Source of the DNA: Rhodanobacteraceae bacterium | GTDB lineage: Bacteria > Pseudomonadota > Gammaproteobacteria > Xanthomonadales > Rhodanobacteraceae | Reading direction: 5' to 3' | DNA length: 64,000 bases | Assembly: GCA_016790075.1 (NCBI GenBank) | Contig: JAEUPP010000006.1 | Location: forward strand, 62,001 to 126,000 | Part shown: one piece after another, positions 18,141 to 26,601 of the stretch | Numbering within the stretch: the first letter of the stretch is position 1 | How the letters are laid out: every line of letters begins with the position of its first letter | The notes under the pieces: generated by a model | Told to the model about the DNA's origin: nothing | Databases searched by the model: none | Seen by the model: only the letters and a program-made list of their open reading frames with translations | Position numbers and translations under genes: made by a program

Positions 18141-18638
18141 TCAATCAGCTTGTGCGGCTGTTGGCGCGACGAACTCGGTCGCGTCATGGAACACGTTCGA
18201 GTCAGCGAATGGCAAGTCGGGCAAGCTGCTCACTTCGACCCATTCCGCATCGTGCGGGCTGCGAATGCCGCCGACGAGAACTTCGACCAGCTCCGGCGCT
18301 TCTTTTTCGTCGGTCGCGCAGTCAGCCCTGACTTCGGATGGAATCAGGCTCTGTGCCTCAACGGGGGAGCGATCGGGCGCAACTTCGGCGGCTGCCAGGT
18401 TGATGCCCAGTGCCGTGGCCAGGCCGAGTCCGGCGGTAGCCAGGCGGCGCCGTGTGACTGTATAGGAAACGCAAATGTCCGTAGCGCAGCCTGCTACCAG
18501 CGCTCGGCGCTGTGCGTCATTCAGCGTGTCGAGATTGAGCACGTGGCGCTGGCAGGTGCTGCAGTAGTCGCCTCCCTTTGTCGGTGCGCGCTTCCAGCGT
18601 AGCGGGCAGGGGGTATCGATTTTCGGGAACGATGGCAT
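18141..18638 (-). CDS. Cysteine-motif protein with one membrane segment
   Basis: This 165-residue protein opens with PSFPKIDTPCPLRWKRAPTKGGDYCSTCQRHVLNLDTL. The C11...C26-x2-C29 pattern with W.. and a following V.N(D)..T is like the N-terminal domain common in Bacteroidota and Lysobacterales proteins (form: C-x3-W-x-M-x5-G-R-x-C-x2-C-x2-V-D-F). Two more Cys follow (C51, C56), then one membrane segment (ATAGLGLATALGINLAA) and an acidic C-terminal tail of about 80 residues. A metal-binding role at the membrane is plausible but not shown. GGAG lies before the ATG at 18638. Confidence 0.65.
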   Translation of the reverse strand: MPSFPKIDTPCPLRWKRAPTKGGDYCSTCQRHVLNLDTLNDAQRRALVAGCATDICVSYTVTRRRLATAGLGLATALGINLAAAEVAPDRSPVEAQSLIPSEVRADCATDEKEAPELVEVLVGGIRSPHDAEWVEVSSLPDLPFADSNVFHDATEFVAPTAAQAD

Positions 18639-19032
18639 AAGCGGCTCCGCTCGGCAGTGGCGACAACGTCTGCTTTGACGTGGCGGCTTGCTGCAGCGTC
18701 GCAGACACCTGCAGTTTGCTCGTATGGTCACAGAAGCGTTGGCCTTGGTTCGGCGTCATGCTGACTGATCCGACGCGGTGCTGACCGCTGCGGCGTGCTA
18801 CGCAGTTGTTGTCCGTGCTGCTGCAAGGGTTGCATTGACGGGTCAAGATCCGGCCGGCGCAACTTGTCCAGCTGGCTTGTGCGAAGGAATGCGCGGCCTG
18901 GCAGCTGGGTTCCCAGTGCCCCGGAACAGTTGACACCTGTGAGCCGCCGTTTTGGCATCGCGCGCAGCTGGCGTCCCGGCCGCTGCTTTTCTTTTGTCCA
19001 GTCCTTCATCCGAGGTTGTTCATGGAGTGAAC

Positions 19033-19263
19033 ATGACCCGGAAAACTATCCGCCCGTTCTTCGAGGCCATTTCCTCTGGCTCAGACGACGCGATCTCAAG
19101 CGCAGTCGTTGACCAGGAGTACGACACCCCAAGTGCAGTCCGCAGTGACGTCCCCGACGCTGTGATCGGTGGACCTTGGCCTACGTCAACTGATTGGGCG
19201 GAGACCGTGATACTGCGCTGCGCGCTGTCCTTATCATCAGCGGCAGCCGCCCTGCGATGCTGA
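19033..19263 (+). CDS. Small ORF, 76 residues, uncertain
   Basis: An ATG 5 bases after a GGAG site opens a 76-codon frame (TRKTIRPFFEAISSGSDDAIS...). The composition is Ser/Ala/Asp-rich with no motif, no signal peptide and no relatives that I recognise. It fills part of the 668-bp gap between the Cys-motif gene and the CoA-transferase gene, and a strong hairpin sits over its stop. It may be a real small protein or chance. Confidence 0.3.
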   Translation: MTRKTIRPFFEAISSGSDDAISSAVVDQEYDTPSAVRSDVPDAVIGGPWPTSTDWAETVILRCALSLSSAAAALRC

Positions 19264-19292
19264 GCTGAAGTTCGCCTCCAGCCCAGCATCGC
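19254..19292. terminator. Long hairpin between small ORF and CoA-transferase gene
   Basis: Arms GCGATGCTG-a-GCTG and CAGC-c-CAGCATCGC (13 pairs, one mismatch) surround an 11-base loop. It lies 15 bp past the CoA-transferase stop on the minus strand. No T-run follows on either strand, so function as terminator or 3' stabiliser is a guess. Confidence 0.45.
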
Positions 19293-19306
19293 CATAGCGG
19301 CGCGGT

Positions 19307-20665
19307 TTAGTTCAGGCCTGCGGCGATCTCGAACCCGCAGCCGGTCTTGGCCGTGACATCGGCCAGACTGACGCCTTCGTGCAGCTCGATCAGGCGCAGG
19401 CCGCCGCTGGCCTTGACCTCGAATACGCAGAGGTCAGTAATGATGAGATTGACCACATTCTTGCCGGTCAGCGGCAGTGCACACTGCGGCAGGATTTTCG
19501 GCGAGCCGTCCTTGGCGGTGTGTTCCATCAGTACGACGACGCGCCTGACGCCGGAGACCAGGTCCATGGCGCCACCCGGGCCCTTGACCATCTTGCCGGG
19601 TACCATCCAGTTGGCGAGATCGCCGTTCTCGGATACTTCAAGGCCGCCGAGTATCGACAGGTCGATATGGCCGCCGCGGATCATCGCGAACGAATCGGCG
19701 CTGGAGAAGAAGCTGGAGCCGGGAATGGCCGTAATGGTCTGCTTGCCGGCGTTGATCAGGTCCGCATCGACCTGGTCTTCGGTAGGGAACGGACCTATGC
19801 CGAGCAGACCGTTTTCCGACTGCAGGGTTACGTTGACGCCGCTGGGAATATGGTTCGCGACCAGGGTTGGAATGCCGATGCCGAGGTTCACGCAATAGCC
19901 GTCGCGCAATTCCTTGGCCGCGCGGCGCGCCATCATCTCGCGCACCGGGCTTTCCTTGCCTGACGCGGCACCGCCGGTCACGGTACGGAACTCGATGCGC
20001 TTCTCGTAGTTCTGCCCCTGGATGATGCGATCGATATAGATGCCGGGCGTGTGGATCTGATCGGGATCGAGCTCGCCGGTTTCGACCAGTTCCTCGACTT
20101 CGGCGACGGTGACCTTGCCGCAGGTCGCGATCATCGGGTTGAAATTTCGCGCGGTTTTTCGATAGACAAGGTTGCCGAATCTGTCGCCCTTCCAGGCTTT
20201 GACGATGGAAACATCGGCGGTGATCGCGGGCTCCAGCACGTATTCCTTGCCGTCAAAGTCCTTGGTCTCGCGCTTTTCGGCGAGCTTGGTGCCGAAGGCC
20301 GTACGCGTATAGAAGCCGGGAATGCCGGCGCCGCCGGCGCGCAGGCGTTCGGCCAGCGTGCCTTGCGGGGTGAGTTCGAGCTCGAGTTCGCCGGCGAGCA
20401 CCTGGCGCTCGAACTCCTTGTTTTCGCCGACATAGGAGGCGATGACTTTCTTGATCTGGCGCGTCTTGAGCAGCGGACCCATGCCGAAGTCGTCGACGCC
20501 GGCATTGTTGCCGACGATGGTCAGTCCCTTGGTCCCGGCTTCCTTGAGTGCCTGGATCAGGTTTTCCGGAATGCCGCAGAGGCCGAAGCCGCCGGCGGCG
20601 AGGGTCATGTTGTCAAACAGCAGGCCTTCCAGGGCTTCAGCGGCGGAGTTGTAGACCTTTTTCAC
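19307..20665 (-). CDS. Fused alpha/beta 3-oxoacid CoA-transferase (SCOT type)
   Basis: This 452-residue enzyme joins in one chain what many bacteria encode as ScoA and ScoB. Residues 1-232 form the alpha part ([43 protein letters not shown]); residues 240-452 the beta part ([28 protein letters not shown], then [10 protein letters not shown] with catalytic E284, and [15 protein letters not shown]). It would move CoA between succinyl-CoA and acetoacetate, feeding ketone bodies or branched oxoacids into the TCA cycle. The GTG at 20665 is chosen because an AAAGGA site lies 6 bases upstream and MKKVY matches the ScoA start. It stands alone in its operon. Confidence 0.92.
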   Translation of the reverse strand: MKKVYNSAAEALEGLLFDNMTLAAGGFGLCGIPENLIQALKEAGTKGLTIVGNNAGVDDFGMGPLLKTRQIKKVIASYVGENKEFERQVLAGELELELTPQGTLAERLRAGGAGIPGFYTRTAFGTKLAEKRETKDFDGKEYVLEPAITADVSIVKAWKGDRFGNLVYRKTARNFNPMIATCGKVTVAEVEELVETGELDPDQIHTPGIYIDRIIQGQNYEKRIEFRTVTGGAASGKESPVREMMARRAAKELRDGYCVNLGIGIPTLVANHIPSGVNVTLQSENGLLGIGPFPTEDQVDADLINAGKQTITAIPGSSFFSSADSFAMIRGGHIDLSILGGLEVSENGDLANWMVPGKMVKGPGGAMDLVSGVRRVVVLMEHTAKDGSPKILPQCALPLTGKNVVNLIITDLCVFEVKASGGLRLIELHEGVSLADVTAKTGCGFEIAAGLN

Positions 20666-20787
20666 GGGGCGTCCTTTTCGGCTGGGGCGAGCGGAGACCG
20701 CACCTGCGCGGCAGGGCGGCTCGTGGAGTCGGCGGAAGGGTAGTACGCAGCCGCCACAGCCACCCATTGTACTTGCGGGAAACGGTC

Positions 20788-23028
20788 TTACGGGTCCGAA
20801 CGTAGCAGCGAACCGAAGCTCAGATAGAACGAATTGTTGCCGCCTTCGGCATGGCCGAAGCCGAGAAACACGGGGCCGAGAAACGTGTCAAGGCCCACGA
20901 ACACGCTGCCGGCGCCGATCAGATCTTCGCGATTGATCGCTTCGCGCGAGCTCCAGACGCCGCCGGCCTCGAGACTGCCGCCGAGATAGATCGGCATGGA
21001 GAACAAGCGTGTCGTGTCATTGAGCCGGCGGTAGTAGATGACGCGGGCTAGCGCTGTCTGGTTGGCGAGCAGCTGGTTGTCCGAGTAGCCGGACAGGTTA
21101 CCGAGGCCACCTAGACCACCGAAGGTCGAAAGCAACTGGCCGTCGCCGCCGGCCGAATGGATGCGTGCGCCGAGCAGCCAGCGGCTGGCGCCGTATGAGA
21201 ACGCGGAATCCCAGCTCAGGCGCAGGACGTCCGACGAACCCGAATTTGAGCCACCCGAATTGGAGTCACCGACCAGGAATTCATGCGACAGCTCAAGCCG
21301 AGTGCCGCGACTGGGGAAACCTGAGTCGTCGAGGTTGTCGTGAGTCGCGCGCAGCAGGGCGCTGAGCGAAATTTCGTTGACTGCCTTAGGCAGATCCGGT
21401 GGGCCCACGCGGCGGCGCGCTTCGTCGTAGTGGTGGGCAAGGGCACCCGACAGGCGCCAGGTTGAGCTTGGCGTGTAGCCGAGTTCGACGCCGGAATTCG
21501 AACGGCTGCGGCGATATTCGGCCAGCGCTTCATCGGCCGACGCCACGTTGTTGCTCAGCGTGACGTTGTAGGCGCGATAGTCGAGATAGGGTGCGACATA
21601 GAACTGCCCGGATTCGCCGAAAGGCTGATAGAACTCGCTGTGCAGGCCGGTCACACGGCCCAGTTCAGCGCGGTTGCGTGATTCGCCGCCGTATTCGTTG
21701 AGTCCGGTGAAGTTGGCCTCGCCGATGAGCTGATAGCTGTTGCGGCCGGCGAAGTCGTCCGACAGACGCAGGCCGAAGCGCAGGAAATTGGGTCCCCAGC
21801 CCTTGTCGACGGGCTGTACAGCGAGGCCGGTCTGACCCTCGCGCTGTTCGAGCGCGTAGGTTATGCGTTCATAGTTGCCGTCGCCGTAGGCGAGGCCTAT
21901 GTCCTTTTCCAGCTTGGCCATGTCCAGCGGCTTGCCTACGGCGTCGGACAGGCGTTGCTCGACATAGGCGGCGGTGCGGCTGCGCCCGCGCAGTACGTTG
22001 AGAAAGGCAACCAATGGCGGATCGAACGGGCGCTGTCGGTGACGCGCCTGGAATGCGGCGTAGTCCGCCTCGCTGACGCGATAGCGGCGCAATGCATCGA
22101 GGTTGGCGAGTGCAGCCTGAGTGCCGGCCGCAACGGCTTCTTCGGTGCGATGAAATTCCGCGCTGCCCATGTCGGCCATGTCCGGTACCAGCAGCACGTC
22201 GCGTTCATGATCCAGGGTGGCGATCTGCGCGTCGGTCTCGCGCTTCATCAGCGCGGTCAGCATCTGGTTGGCGATCCCGAACGGGGAATTGAGCTGGTCC
22301 TCGCCGGCCAATGGCTCGGAGACGTTGACCACGATCAGTTGTGTGCCGCCCATTTCGCGCGCCAGGTCGATCGGCATGTTGTCGACGACGCCGCCGTCGA
22401 CCATGAGGCGCCCGCGGTAGCGGATAGGCGCGAACGCGCCGGGCACCGACATGGATGCGCGGATCGCCATGGCGAGGTCTCCGTCGGCAAATACGACTTT
22501 TTCGCCGCTGCCTATATCCGTAGCGACCGACCGGAACGGGATAGGCAACTGGTCGAAATCGGAAAGCAGGGCTGTTGACAGCAGCAGGCGGCGCAGCAGC
22601 AGTTGCATTTTCTGACCCTGCACCAGGCCACGCGGCAACGCGATGCTGCCGTCCTTGAGTCCCAGCTCGATGTTGCTGAGGAAGCGCAATTCGTCTTCCT
22701 TGCGCCGCATCGGCAGTTCTTCCCGCGGCGGGTTGTCGCGGAACATGTCCCTCCAGTCGATTCCCTTCAGGACCAGTTCTATGGCCTGAGCGTCATAGCC
22801 GGCGGCATAGAGGCCACCGGCTACGGCTCCCATCGATGTGCCGGTTACGCAGTCGACGGGAATGCGTTCGCGCTCCAGCACCTTGAGTACGCCGATATGG
22901 GCGGCCCCCCGGGCGCCACCGCCGCTGAGGACCAGGCAGGTCTTGGCGTAACCGGCCAAGGGCAGGGCGAGCAGCCATGCGCCCGCCAGTAGTCCGAGTT
23001 TGCTCATGCGGCGAATACGCTGTCTCAT
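20788..23028 (-). CDS. PlpD-like patatin phospholipase with outer-membrane barrel (type Vd autotransporter)
   Basis: This 746-residue protein has a signal peptide ending in ALPLAGYA, a patatin domain ([12 protein letters not shown] oxyanion loop; nucleophile S65 in GTSMG; D211 in VDGG, completing the Ser-Asp dyad), a POTRA-like link around residues 330-420 ([40 protein letters not shown]), and a C-terminal 16-strand BamA-like barrel ending ...[13 protein letters not shown]. Length and order match PlpD/FplA type Vd secreted lipases. Start 23028 is uncertain; ATG at 23007 is the alternative, and neither has a strong ribosome-binding site. It likely hydrolyses host or bacterial phospholipids at the surface. 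Confidence 0.9.
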   Translation of the reverse strand: MRQRIRRMSKLGLLAGAWLLALPLAGYAKTCLVLSGGGARGAAHIGVLKVLERERIPVDCVTGTSMGAVAGGLYAAGYDAQAIELVLKGIDWRDMFRDNPPREELPMRRKEDELRFLSNIELGLKDGSIALPRGLVQGQKMQLLLRRLLLSTALLSDFDQLPIPFRSVATDIGSGEKVVFADGDLAMAIRASMSVPGAFAPIRYRGRLMVDGGVVDNMPIDLAREMGGTQLIVVNVSEPLAGEDQLNSPFGIANQMLTALMKRETDAQIATLDHERDVLLVPDMADMGSAEFHRTEEAVAAGTQAALANLDALRRYRVSEADYAAFQARHRQRPFDPPLVAFLNVLRGRSRTAAYVEQRLSDAVGKPLDMAKLEKDIGLAYGDGNYERITYALEQREGQTGLAVQPVDKGWGPNFLRFGLRLSDDFAGRNSYQLIGEANFTGLNEYGGESRNRAELGRVTGLHSEFYQPFGESGQFYVAPYLDYRAYNVTLSNNVASADEALAEYRRSRSNSGVELGYTPSSTWRLSGALAHHYDEARRRVGPPDLPKAVNEISLSALLRATHDNLDDSGFPSRGTRLELSHEFLVGDSNSGGSNSGSSDVLRLSWDSAFSYGASRWLLGARIHSAGGDGQLLSTFGGLGGLGNLSGYSDNQLLANQTALARVIYYRRLNDTTRLFSMPIYLGGSLEAGGVWSSREAINREDLIGAGSVFVGLDTFLGPVFLGFGHAEGGNNSFYLSFGSLLRSDP

Positions 23029-23168
23029 AAAGGCGTTTGTCTGGTCTCTGGCGATTTTTCCCAGCCACAGCGTATCGCTGCGTTTGGTGCTAGGCCTTTG
23101 GATGGATCTACCTGGCGCCGCCGGCGCGGTAGTGCCGAACACAATATCAAGGCGGGCAACTGCAGGTT

Positions 23169-24077
23169 CTACCGGTCGGTGGGGATCAGTCCACCTGTCA
23201 GCGTCTGCAGTGCCGCCGCGAAGACGGCCAGGAAATCGGCCATGGCCGATGATTTGCGCCAGACCAGCGCGATGCGCCGGCTTGGCGCACGGTTGCGGAA
23301 CGCAAGCAGGTGAATGGCCTCGGACTGGGCTATGGGCGGCCGCACGGCGAGCAGCGGCAGCAGGGTAATGCCGACGTTTGCCGCGACCATCTGGCGCAGC
23401 GTCTCCAGACTGGTGGCGCGAAAACCGTCGCGCTCGCTGGCGCCGGCAAGCCGGCAGACGTCCAGGGCCTGGTCGCGCAGGCAATGGCCGTCTTCGAGCA
23501 GTAGCAGGCTTTCGTTTTCCAGGTCGTCTATCCCCAGCGACTTGCGTTGGGCGAGCCGGTGGTGCGTCGGCACCGCGAGCAGGAAGGGTTCGTCAAACAG
23601 CGCTGCCGTGCTCAGCTGTTCATCCTGCACCGGCAGGGCGAGCAGGCTGGCGTCGAGTCGGCCCTCGCGCAGGCGCGCGAGCAGGGTCTCGGATTTTTCC
23701 TCGGTCAGCAGCAGTTCCAGCCGTGGGAAGCGCTGGCGCAGGCCCGGCACCACATGGGGCAGCAGGTAAGGGCCAAGCGTCGGAAATATCCCCAGGCGCA
23801 GACTGCCGGATTCGGGATCCCGGGTGCGCCGGGCTATCGTGCGGATCTGGTCGATTTCGTCCAGCACATGCCGCGCACGCGCCGCAATCTCGCGTCCGGC
23901 CTCGGTCAGCAGTATCTTGCGCGGTGTTCGCTCGACCAGCGCCACGTCGAGTTCGTCCTCGAGCTTCTTGATCTGGGTTGACAGCGTGGGCTGGCTGACA
24001 AAACTCGCGTCGGCGGCGCGGCCGAAGTGCTTGTGTTCGGCCAGAGCGACCAGATAACGCAGATCTCGCAGGTTCAT
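23169..24077 (-). CDS. oxyR: Peroxide-sensing LysR-type regulator OxyR
   Basis: This 302-residue LysR regulator has an N-terminal winged helix-turn-helix (NLRDLRYLVALAEHKHFGRAADASFVSQPTLSTQIKKLE) and an effector domain with both redox cysteines at the classical OxyR positions: C199 in EDGHCLRDQ and C208 in LDVCRL. Peroxide would form the C199-C208 disulfide and switch the protein to an activator. It is divergent from ahpC with a recognisable tandem operator in the 140-bp gap, so it should both activate ahpC and control itself. Confidence 0.96.
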   Translation of the reverse strand: MNLRDLRYLVALAEHKHFGRAADASFVSQPTLSTQIKKLEDELDVALVERTPRKILLTEAGREIAARARHVLDEIDQIRTIARRTRDPESGSLRLGIFPTLGPYLLPHVVPGLRQRFPRLELLLTEEKSETLLARLREGRLDASLLALPVQDEQLSTAALFDEPFLLAVPTHHRLAQRKSLGIDDLENESLLLLEDGHCLRDQALDVCRLAGASERDGFRATSLETLRQMVAANVGITLLPLLAVRPPIAQSEAIHLLAFRNRAPSRRIALVWRKSSAMADFLAVFAAALQTLTGGLIPTDR

Positions 24078-24086
24078 GGCAGTGCC

Positions 24087-24123
24087 ATAGCCGTAATCTA
24101 TCGGCGCGATGCTAGCAATTGAT
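24087..24123 (+). promoter_or_regulatory. OxyR operator between oxyR and ahpC
   Basis: The first half, ATAGccgtaatCTAT (24087-24101), fits ATAGNTNNNANCTAT at all but one fixed position. After exactly 7 bases a weaker second half, ATGCtagcaatTGAT (24109-24123), keeps the central A and the spacing. This is the tandem architecture of OxyR sites, just upstream of the proposed ahpC -35 box. Confidence 0.75.
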
Positions 24124-24152
24124 TGGATAGATGAGAATGCGGCGCGTATTCT
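24123..24152 (+). promoter_or_regulatory. Probable ahpC promoter
   Basis: TTGGAT (24123-24128), 18 bases, then TATTCT (24147-24152) form a plausible sigma-70 promoter directly abutting the OxyR operator, the arrangement expected for activation by contact with RNA polymerase. A 7-bp stem, TCCCTTC/GAAGGGA, lies in the 5' leader near 24173-24190. Confidence 0.5.
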
Positions 24153-24217
24153 GCGCGCCGTATCGTTTCAGTCCCTTCGGTCGAAGGGATTCGCAGTCAA
24201 CCCCAAAGGAGTGAACC

Positions 24218-24757
24218 ATGCTTAGCGTTGGTGAAAAGTTCCCCCAGTTCAACGTCAAGGCCACCGTTTCTACCGACCTCAAGAACGCCTTCGTCGACAT
24301 CAATAACGACACCTACAAGGGGAAGTGGCTGGTCGTGTTCTTCTACCCGAAGGACTTCACCTTTGTCTGTCCCACCGAGATCACAGGTTTCGCCAAGCTC
24401 AACCAGGCGTTTCTGGATCGCGACGCGCAGGTGCTGACTGGCTCGACCGATTCGGAGTTCGTGCACCACGCCTGGCGCACCCACCACAAGGATCTCAACG
24501 GCCTGCCGTTTCCGATGCTGGCTGACGTCAAGCGTGAGCTGACCTCGGCGCTGGGCATCCTCGACAGGGACGCTGGTGTAGCGCAGCGCGCCACCTTCAT
24601 CGTCGACCCGCAGGGCATCATCCGCTTCGTCTACGTGACCGACCTGTCGGTAGGCCGCAACCCCGAAGAAGTGCTGCGCGTACTCGACGCGCTGCAGACC
24701 GACGAGCTTTGCCCTTGCAACTGGCACCAGGGCGAAGACGTGATCAAGGTCGGCTGA
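24218..24757 (+). CDS. ahpC: Alkyl hydroperoxide reductase subunit C (2-Cys peroxiredoxin)
   Basis: This 179-residue peroxiredoxin reduces hydrogen peroxide, organic peroxides and peroxynitrite. It has the peroxidatic motif DFTFVCPTEI with C51 and a C-terminal resolving region ELCPCNWHQGED (C165). Other conserved parts are GSTDSEFVHHAWR and RATFIVDPQGIIRF. The lack of an adjacent ahpF, together with an ahpD gene downstream, points to the AhpC/AhpD pairing known from Mycobacterium, where AhpD supplies electrons. AAAGGAG precedes the ATG. It is under the control of divergent OxyR. Confidence 0.96.
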   Translation: MLSVGEKFPQFNVKATVSTDLKNAFVDINNDTYKGKWLVVFFYPKDFTFVCPTEITGFAKLNQAFLDRDAQVLTGSTDSEFVHHAWRTHHKDLNGLPFPMLADVKRELTSALGILDRDAGVAQRATFIVDPQGIIRFVYVTDLSVGRNPEEVLRVLDALQTDELCPCNWHQGEDVIKVG

Positions 24758-24808
24758 TACCGGCCGGCGGCGCGGTCCGCCGGGCCTTGCGGGCAGTTCG
24801 CCTGTCCT

Positions 24809-24839
24809 GCCAGCACTCACGCTACGCGTGAGTGCTGGC
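24809..24839 (+). terminator. Long hairpin between ahpC and ahpD
   Basis: A 14-bp perfect stem (GCCAGCACTCACGC / GCGTGAGTGCTGGC) with a TAC loop lies 50 bp after ahpC. The T-run is missing, so it more likely tunes the ahpC:ahpD ratio by partial termination or by protecting the ahpC mRNA. Confidence 0.6.
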
Positions 24840-24957
24840 CTCAACATGATGTGGCCAGGGCGCGAATCAGTGCCGCGGTCCATGTTGATTGTTTACTTTT
24901 ATCTTTTTTCTGCTTGCGGCCGGCCCCAATCGCGGTCGCAGCGCCGAGGAGTGTTTC

Positions 24958-25488
24958 ATGAGTATTGCCGAGCTGAAATCCCAGATTCCCGACTACGCCA
25001 AGGATCTGCGCCTGAATCTTGATTCCGTGCTGAGCGAAGGCGGCGCTCCCGGCCTGAGCCGCAAACAGATTGCGCTGATCGCGCTTGCCTCAGCCATCGC
25101 ATCGCGCCACGAGCCGCTGGTTCGTGCGCTGGGGAGTGAGGCCGCTGAGCATGCCAGCGAGGCCGAACTCAACGGCGCCCGCACGGCGGCGGCGATCATG
25201 GCGATGAACAATGTGTACTACCGCTTCACCCATCTGGTCAGCGATACCGAATACGCGAGCCTGCGCGCCGGCCTGCGCATGAATGCAATGGCCAATCCGG
25301 GCTGCGGCAAAGTCGATTTCGAGCTCTGCTCGCTTGCGGTATCAGCCATCAACGGTTGTGGCATGTGTATGGATTCGCACGAAAAGACGCTGCGCAAACA
25401 TGAGCTTACGGCCCAGGCTGTGCAAAGCGCGGTGCGTATTGCAGCCGTGGTCCACGCGGCAGCAGTCACCCTGGAGCAGCGCGGCTGA
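24958..25488 (+). CDS. ahpD: Alkylhydroperoxidase AhpD
   Basis: This 176-residue protein matches AhpD: IAELKSQIPDYAKDLRLNLDSVL at the start, SRKQIALIALASAIASR, and the redox site INGCGMCMDSHEKTLRKH with C134, C137 and H141, the thiol pair and proton-relay His of the family. It passes electrons from dihydrolipoamide proteins to AhpC and has weak peroxidase activity itself. GAGGAG lies 7 bases before the ATG at 24958; the longer frame starting at 24889 is not used. It is downstream of ahpC with a hairpin between. Confidence 0.95.
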   Translation: MSIAELKSQIPDYAKDLRLNLDSVLSEGGAPGLSRKQIALIALASAIASRHEPLVRALGSEAAEHASEAELNGARTAAAIMAMNNVYYRFTHLVSDTEYASLRAGLRMNAMANPGCGKVDFELCSLAVSAINGCGMCMDSHEKTLRKHELTAQAVQSAVRIAAVVHAAAVTLEQRG

Positions 25489-25549
25489 GCGCAGTACCCC
25501 TTTGTCTCCCGCGCACGGGCCGCCGCTGCCTGGCGGCCCAGTTGGTTGG

Positions 25550-25999
25550 TCAGTTCGTTGCCGCGGCTGTGCTGGCCTGATGTTGGTCCAGCCAATCGTC
25601 AATAGCTGTGCCGATTTCGTTGGCCGTCGACCGCGTTTCGTGCAGCAGAACGCCGAGGTTGGTGCTAGTTCTCGCCAGCGTCGACACCACGAACAGCTCA
25701 CGCCGGCTCGGTACGCGCTGCGTCAGCAGAATTCCGTTCAGCGCGTTGACGACCACGTACTGCGACCGGTCGATACGCACTTCGCGTCCTATGGATTCGC
25801 CGAGTGCGACCATTGAGCCGATCATGGCGGCGATGCGCTGCGGGTCGGCGCCGTTATCAACCACGTGTGATACAAGGCGACCGTCCACAGTCGCGATCAC
25901 ACAGCCCAGGGCCGCGGGTACGCGGTGGTGCAGCGCGTGTACGGCATTGTCAATCGTGGTGCGCAGTATCTGTGGCAAGGTATGTGAGAGCGATGTCAT
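25550..25999 (-). CDS. Roadblock/LC7-domain protein
   Basis: This 149-residue cytoplasmic protein has a roadblock/LC7 fold: HALHHRVPAALGCVIATVDGRLVSHVV, then AAMIGSMVALGESIGREVRID, YVVVNALNGILLTQRVP and ELFVVSTLARTSTNLGVLL. In MglB and in Streptomyces conservons (CvnB) such proteins act as regulators (GAPs or scaffolds) of the neighbouring small GTPase. The ATG at 25999 overlaps the stop of the GTPase gene by 4 bp, so the two are translated together. A short charged C-terminal extension (DDWLDQHQASTAAATN) follows the domain. Confidence 0.85.
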   Translation of the reverse strand: MTSLSHTLPQILRTTIDNAVHALHHRVPAALGCVIATVDGRLVSHVVDNGADPQRIAAMIGSMVALGESIGREVRIDRSQYVVVNALNGILLTQRVPSRRELFVVSTLARTSTNLGVLLHETRSTANEIGTAIDDWLDQHQASTAAATN

Positions 26000-26601
26000 T
26001 GCATCCTCGCGTGTTGCACCAACTCCAGCCATTCATTGGGCTCTGCCTCGGCAGTCCCGTTGCCTGGGGGGCTGCTGGCAGCTTCGATCTGAGAAAACAG
26101 CACGTCCAGTATGTGCAGAACATCGTCGCGGCGGCGCACATCGGCTTCGACGACCGGCAGGAACTGGCCGCGTGCGGCGATGGCATCGACATAGTCGTCG
26201 AGGCTTGGCCGCTTATGGGTGTCGAGCCGACCGACGGCGACCACAACACGGCCGCTTTCGATAGGCGCTGCAAAGGCATCGAGGTAGCTAGAGAGATCGA
26301 TCAGCGGAGCCGGTCGCGAGTTGTCGAGCAGCACGACTACACCGAGAGCGCCCTGGGCTAGCAACGGCCACATGAACTCGAAGCGACGCTGACCCGGGGA
26401 GCCATACAGACGCAAGATGTGGCCCGTATCCAGCGTTAGCTCGCCATAGTCCATTGCCACCGTGGTCTCAGCTTTGTTGCATTCGTCGAAGTCGGTGTTC
26501 GCGACTTCGGTGCTGATGGGTTCAATCTCACTGATCGCGCGTATGGCCGTGGTCTTGCCGGCCCCCATGGGGCCCGCGAACAGCAGCTTGATGTCACTCA
26601 T
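25996..26601 (-). CDS. MglA/conservon-type small GTPase
   Basis: This 201-residue GTPase has a Walker A loop FAGPMGAGKTTAIRAI at residues 8-23, a switch region with EVANTDFDECNKAETTVAMDYGEL, and a G3-like LRLYGSPGQRRFEFMW in which the usual DxxG is GSPGQ, as in MglA/conservon (CvnD-like) proteins. The G4 motif is VGRLDTHK in place of NKxD. The last 25 residues are an extension rich in Glu and Pro. It is overlapped by its roadblock partner downstream and by a zinc-knuckle gene upstream (ATGA both times). No kinase gene is present, unlike in conservons. Confidence 0.85.
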   Translation of the reverse strand: MSDIKLLFAGPMGAGKTTAIRAISEIEPISTEVANTDFDECNKAETTVAMDYGELTLDTGHILRLYGSPGQRRFEFMWPLLAQGALGVVVLLDNSRPAPLIDLSSYLDAFAAPIESGRVVVAVGRLDTHKRPSLDDYVDAIAARGQFLPVVEADVRRRDDVLHILDVLFSQIEAASSPPGNGTAEAEPNEWLELVQHARMQ

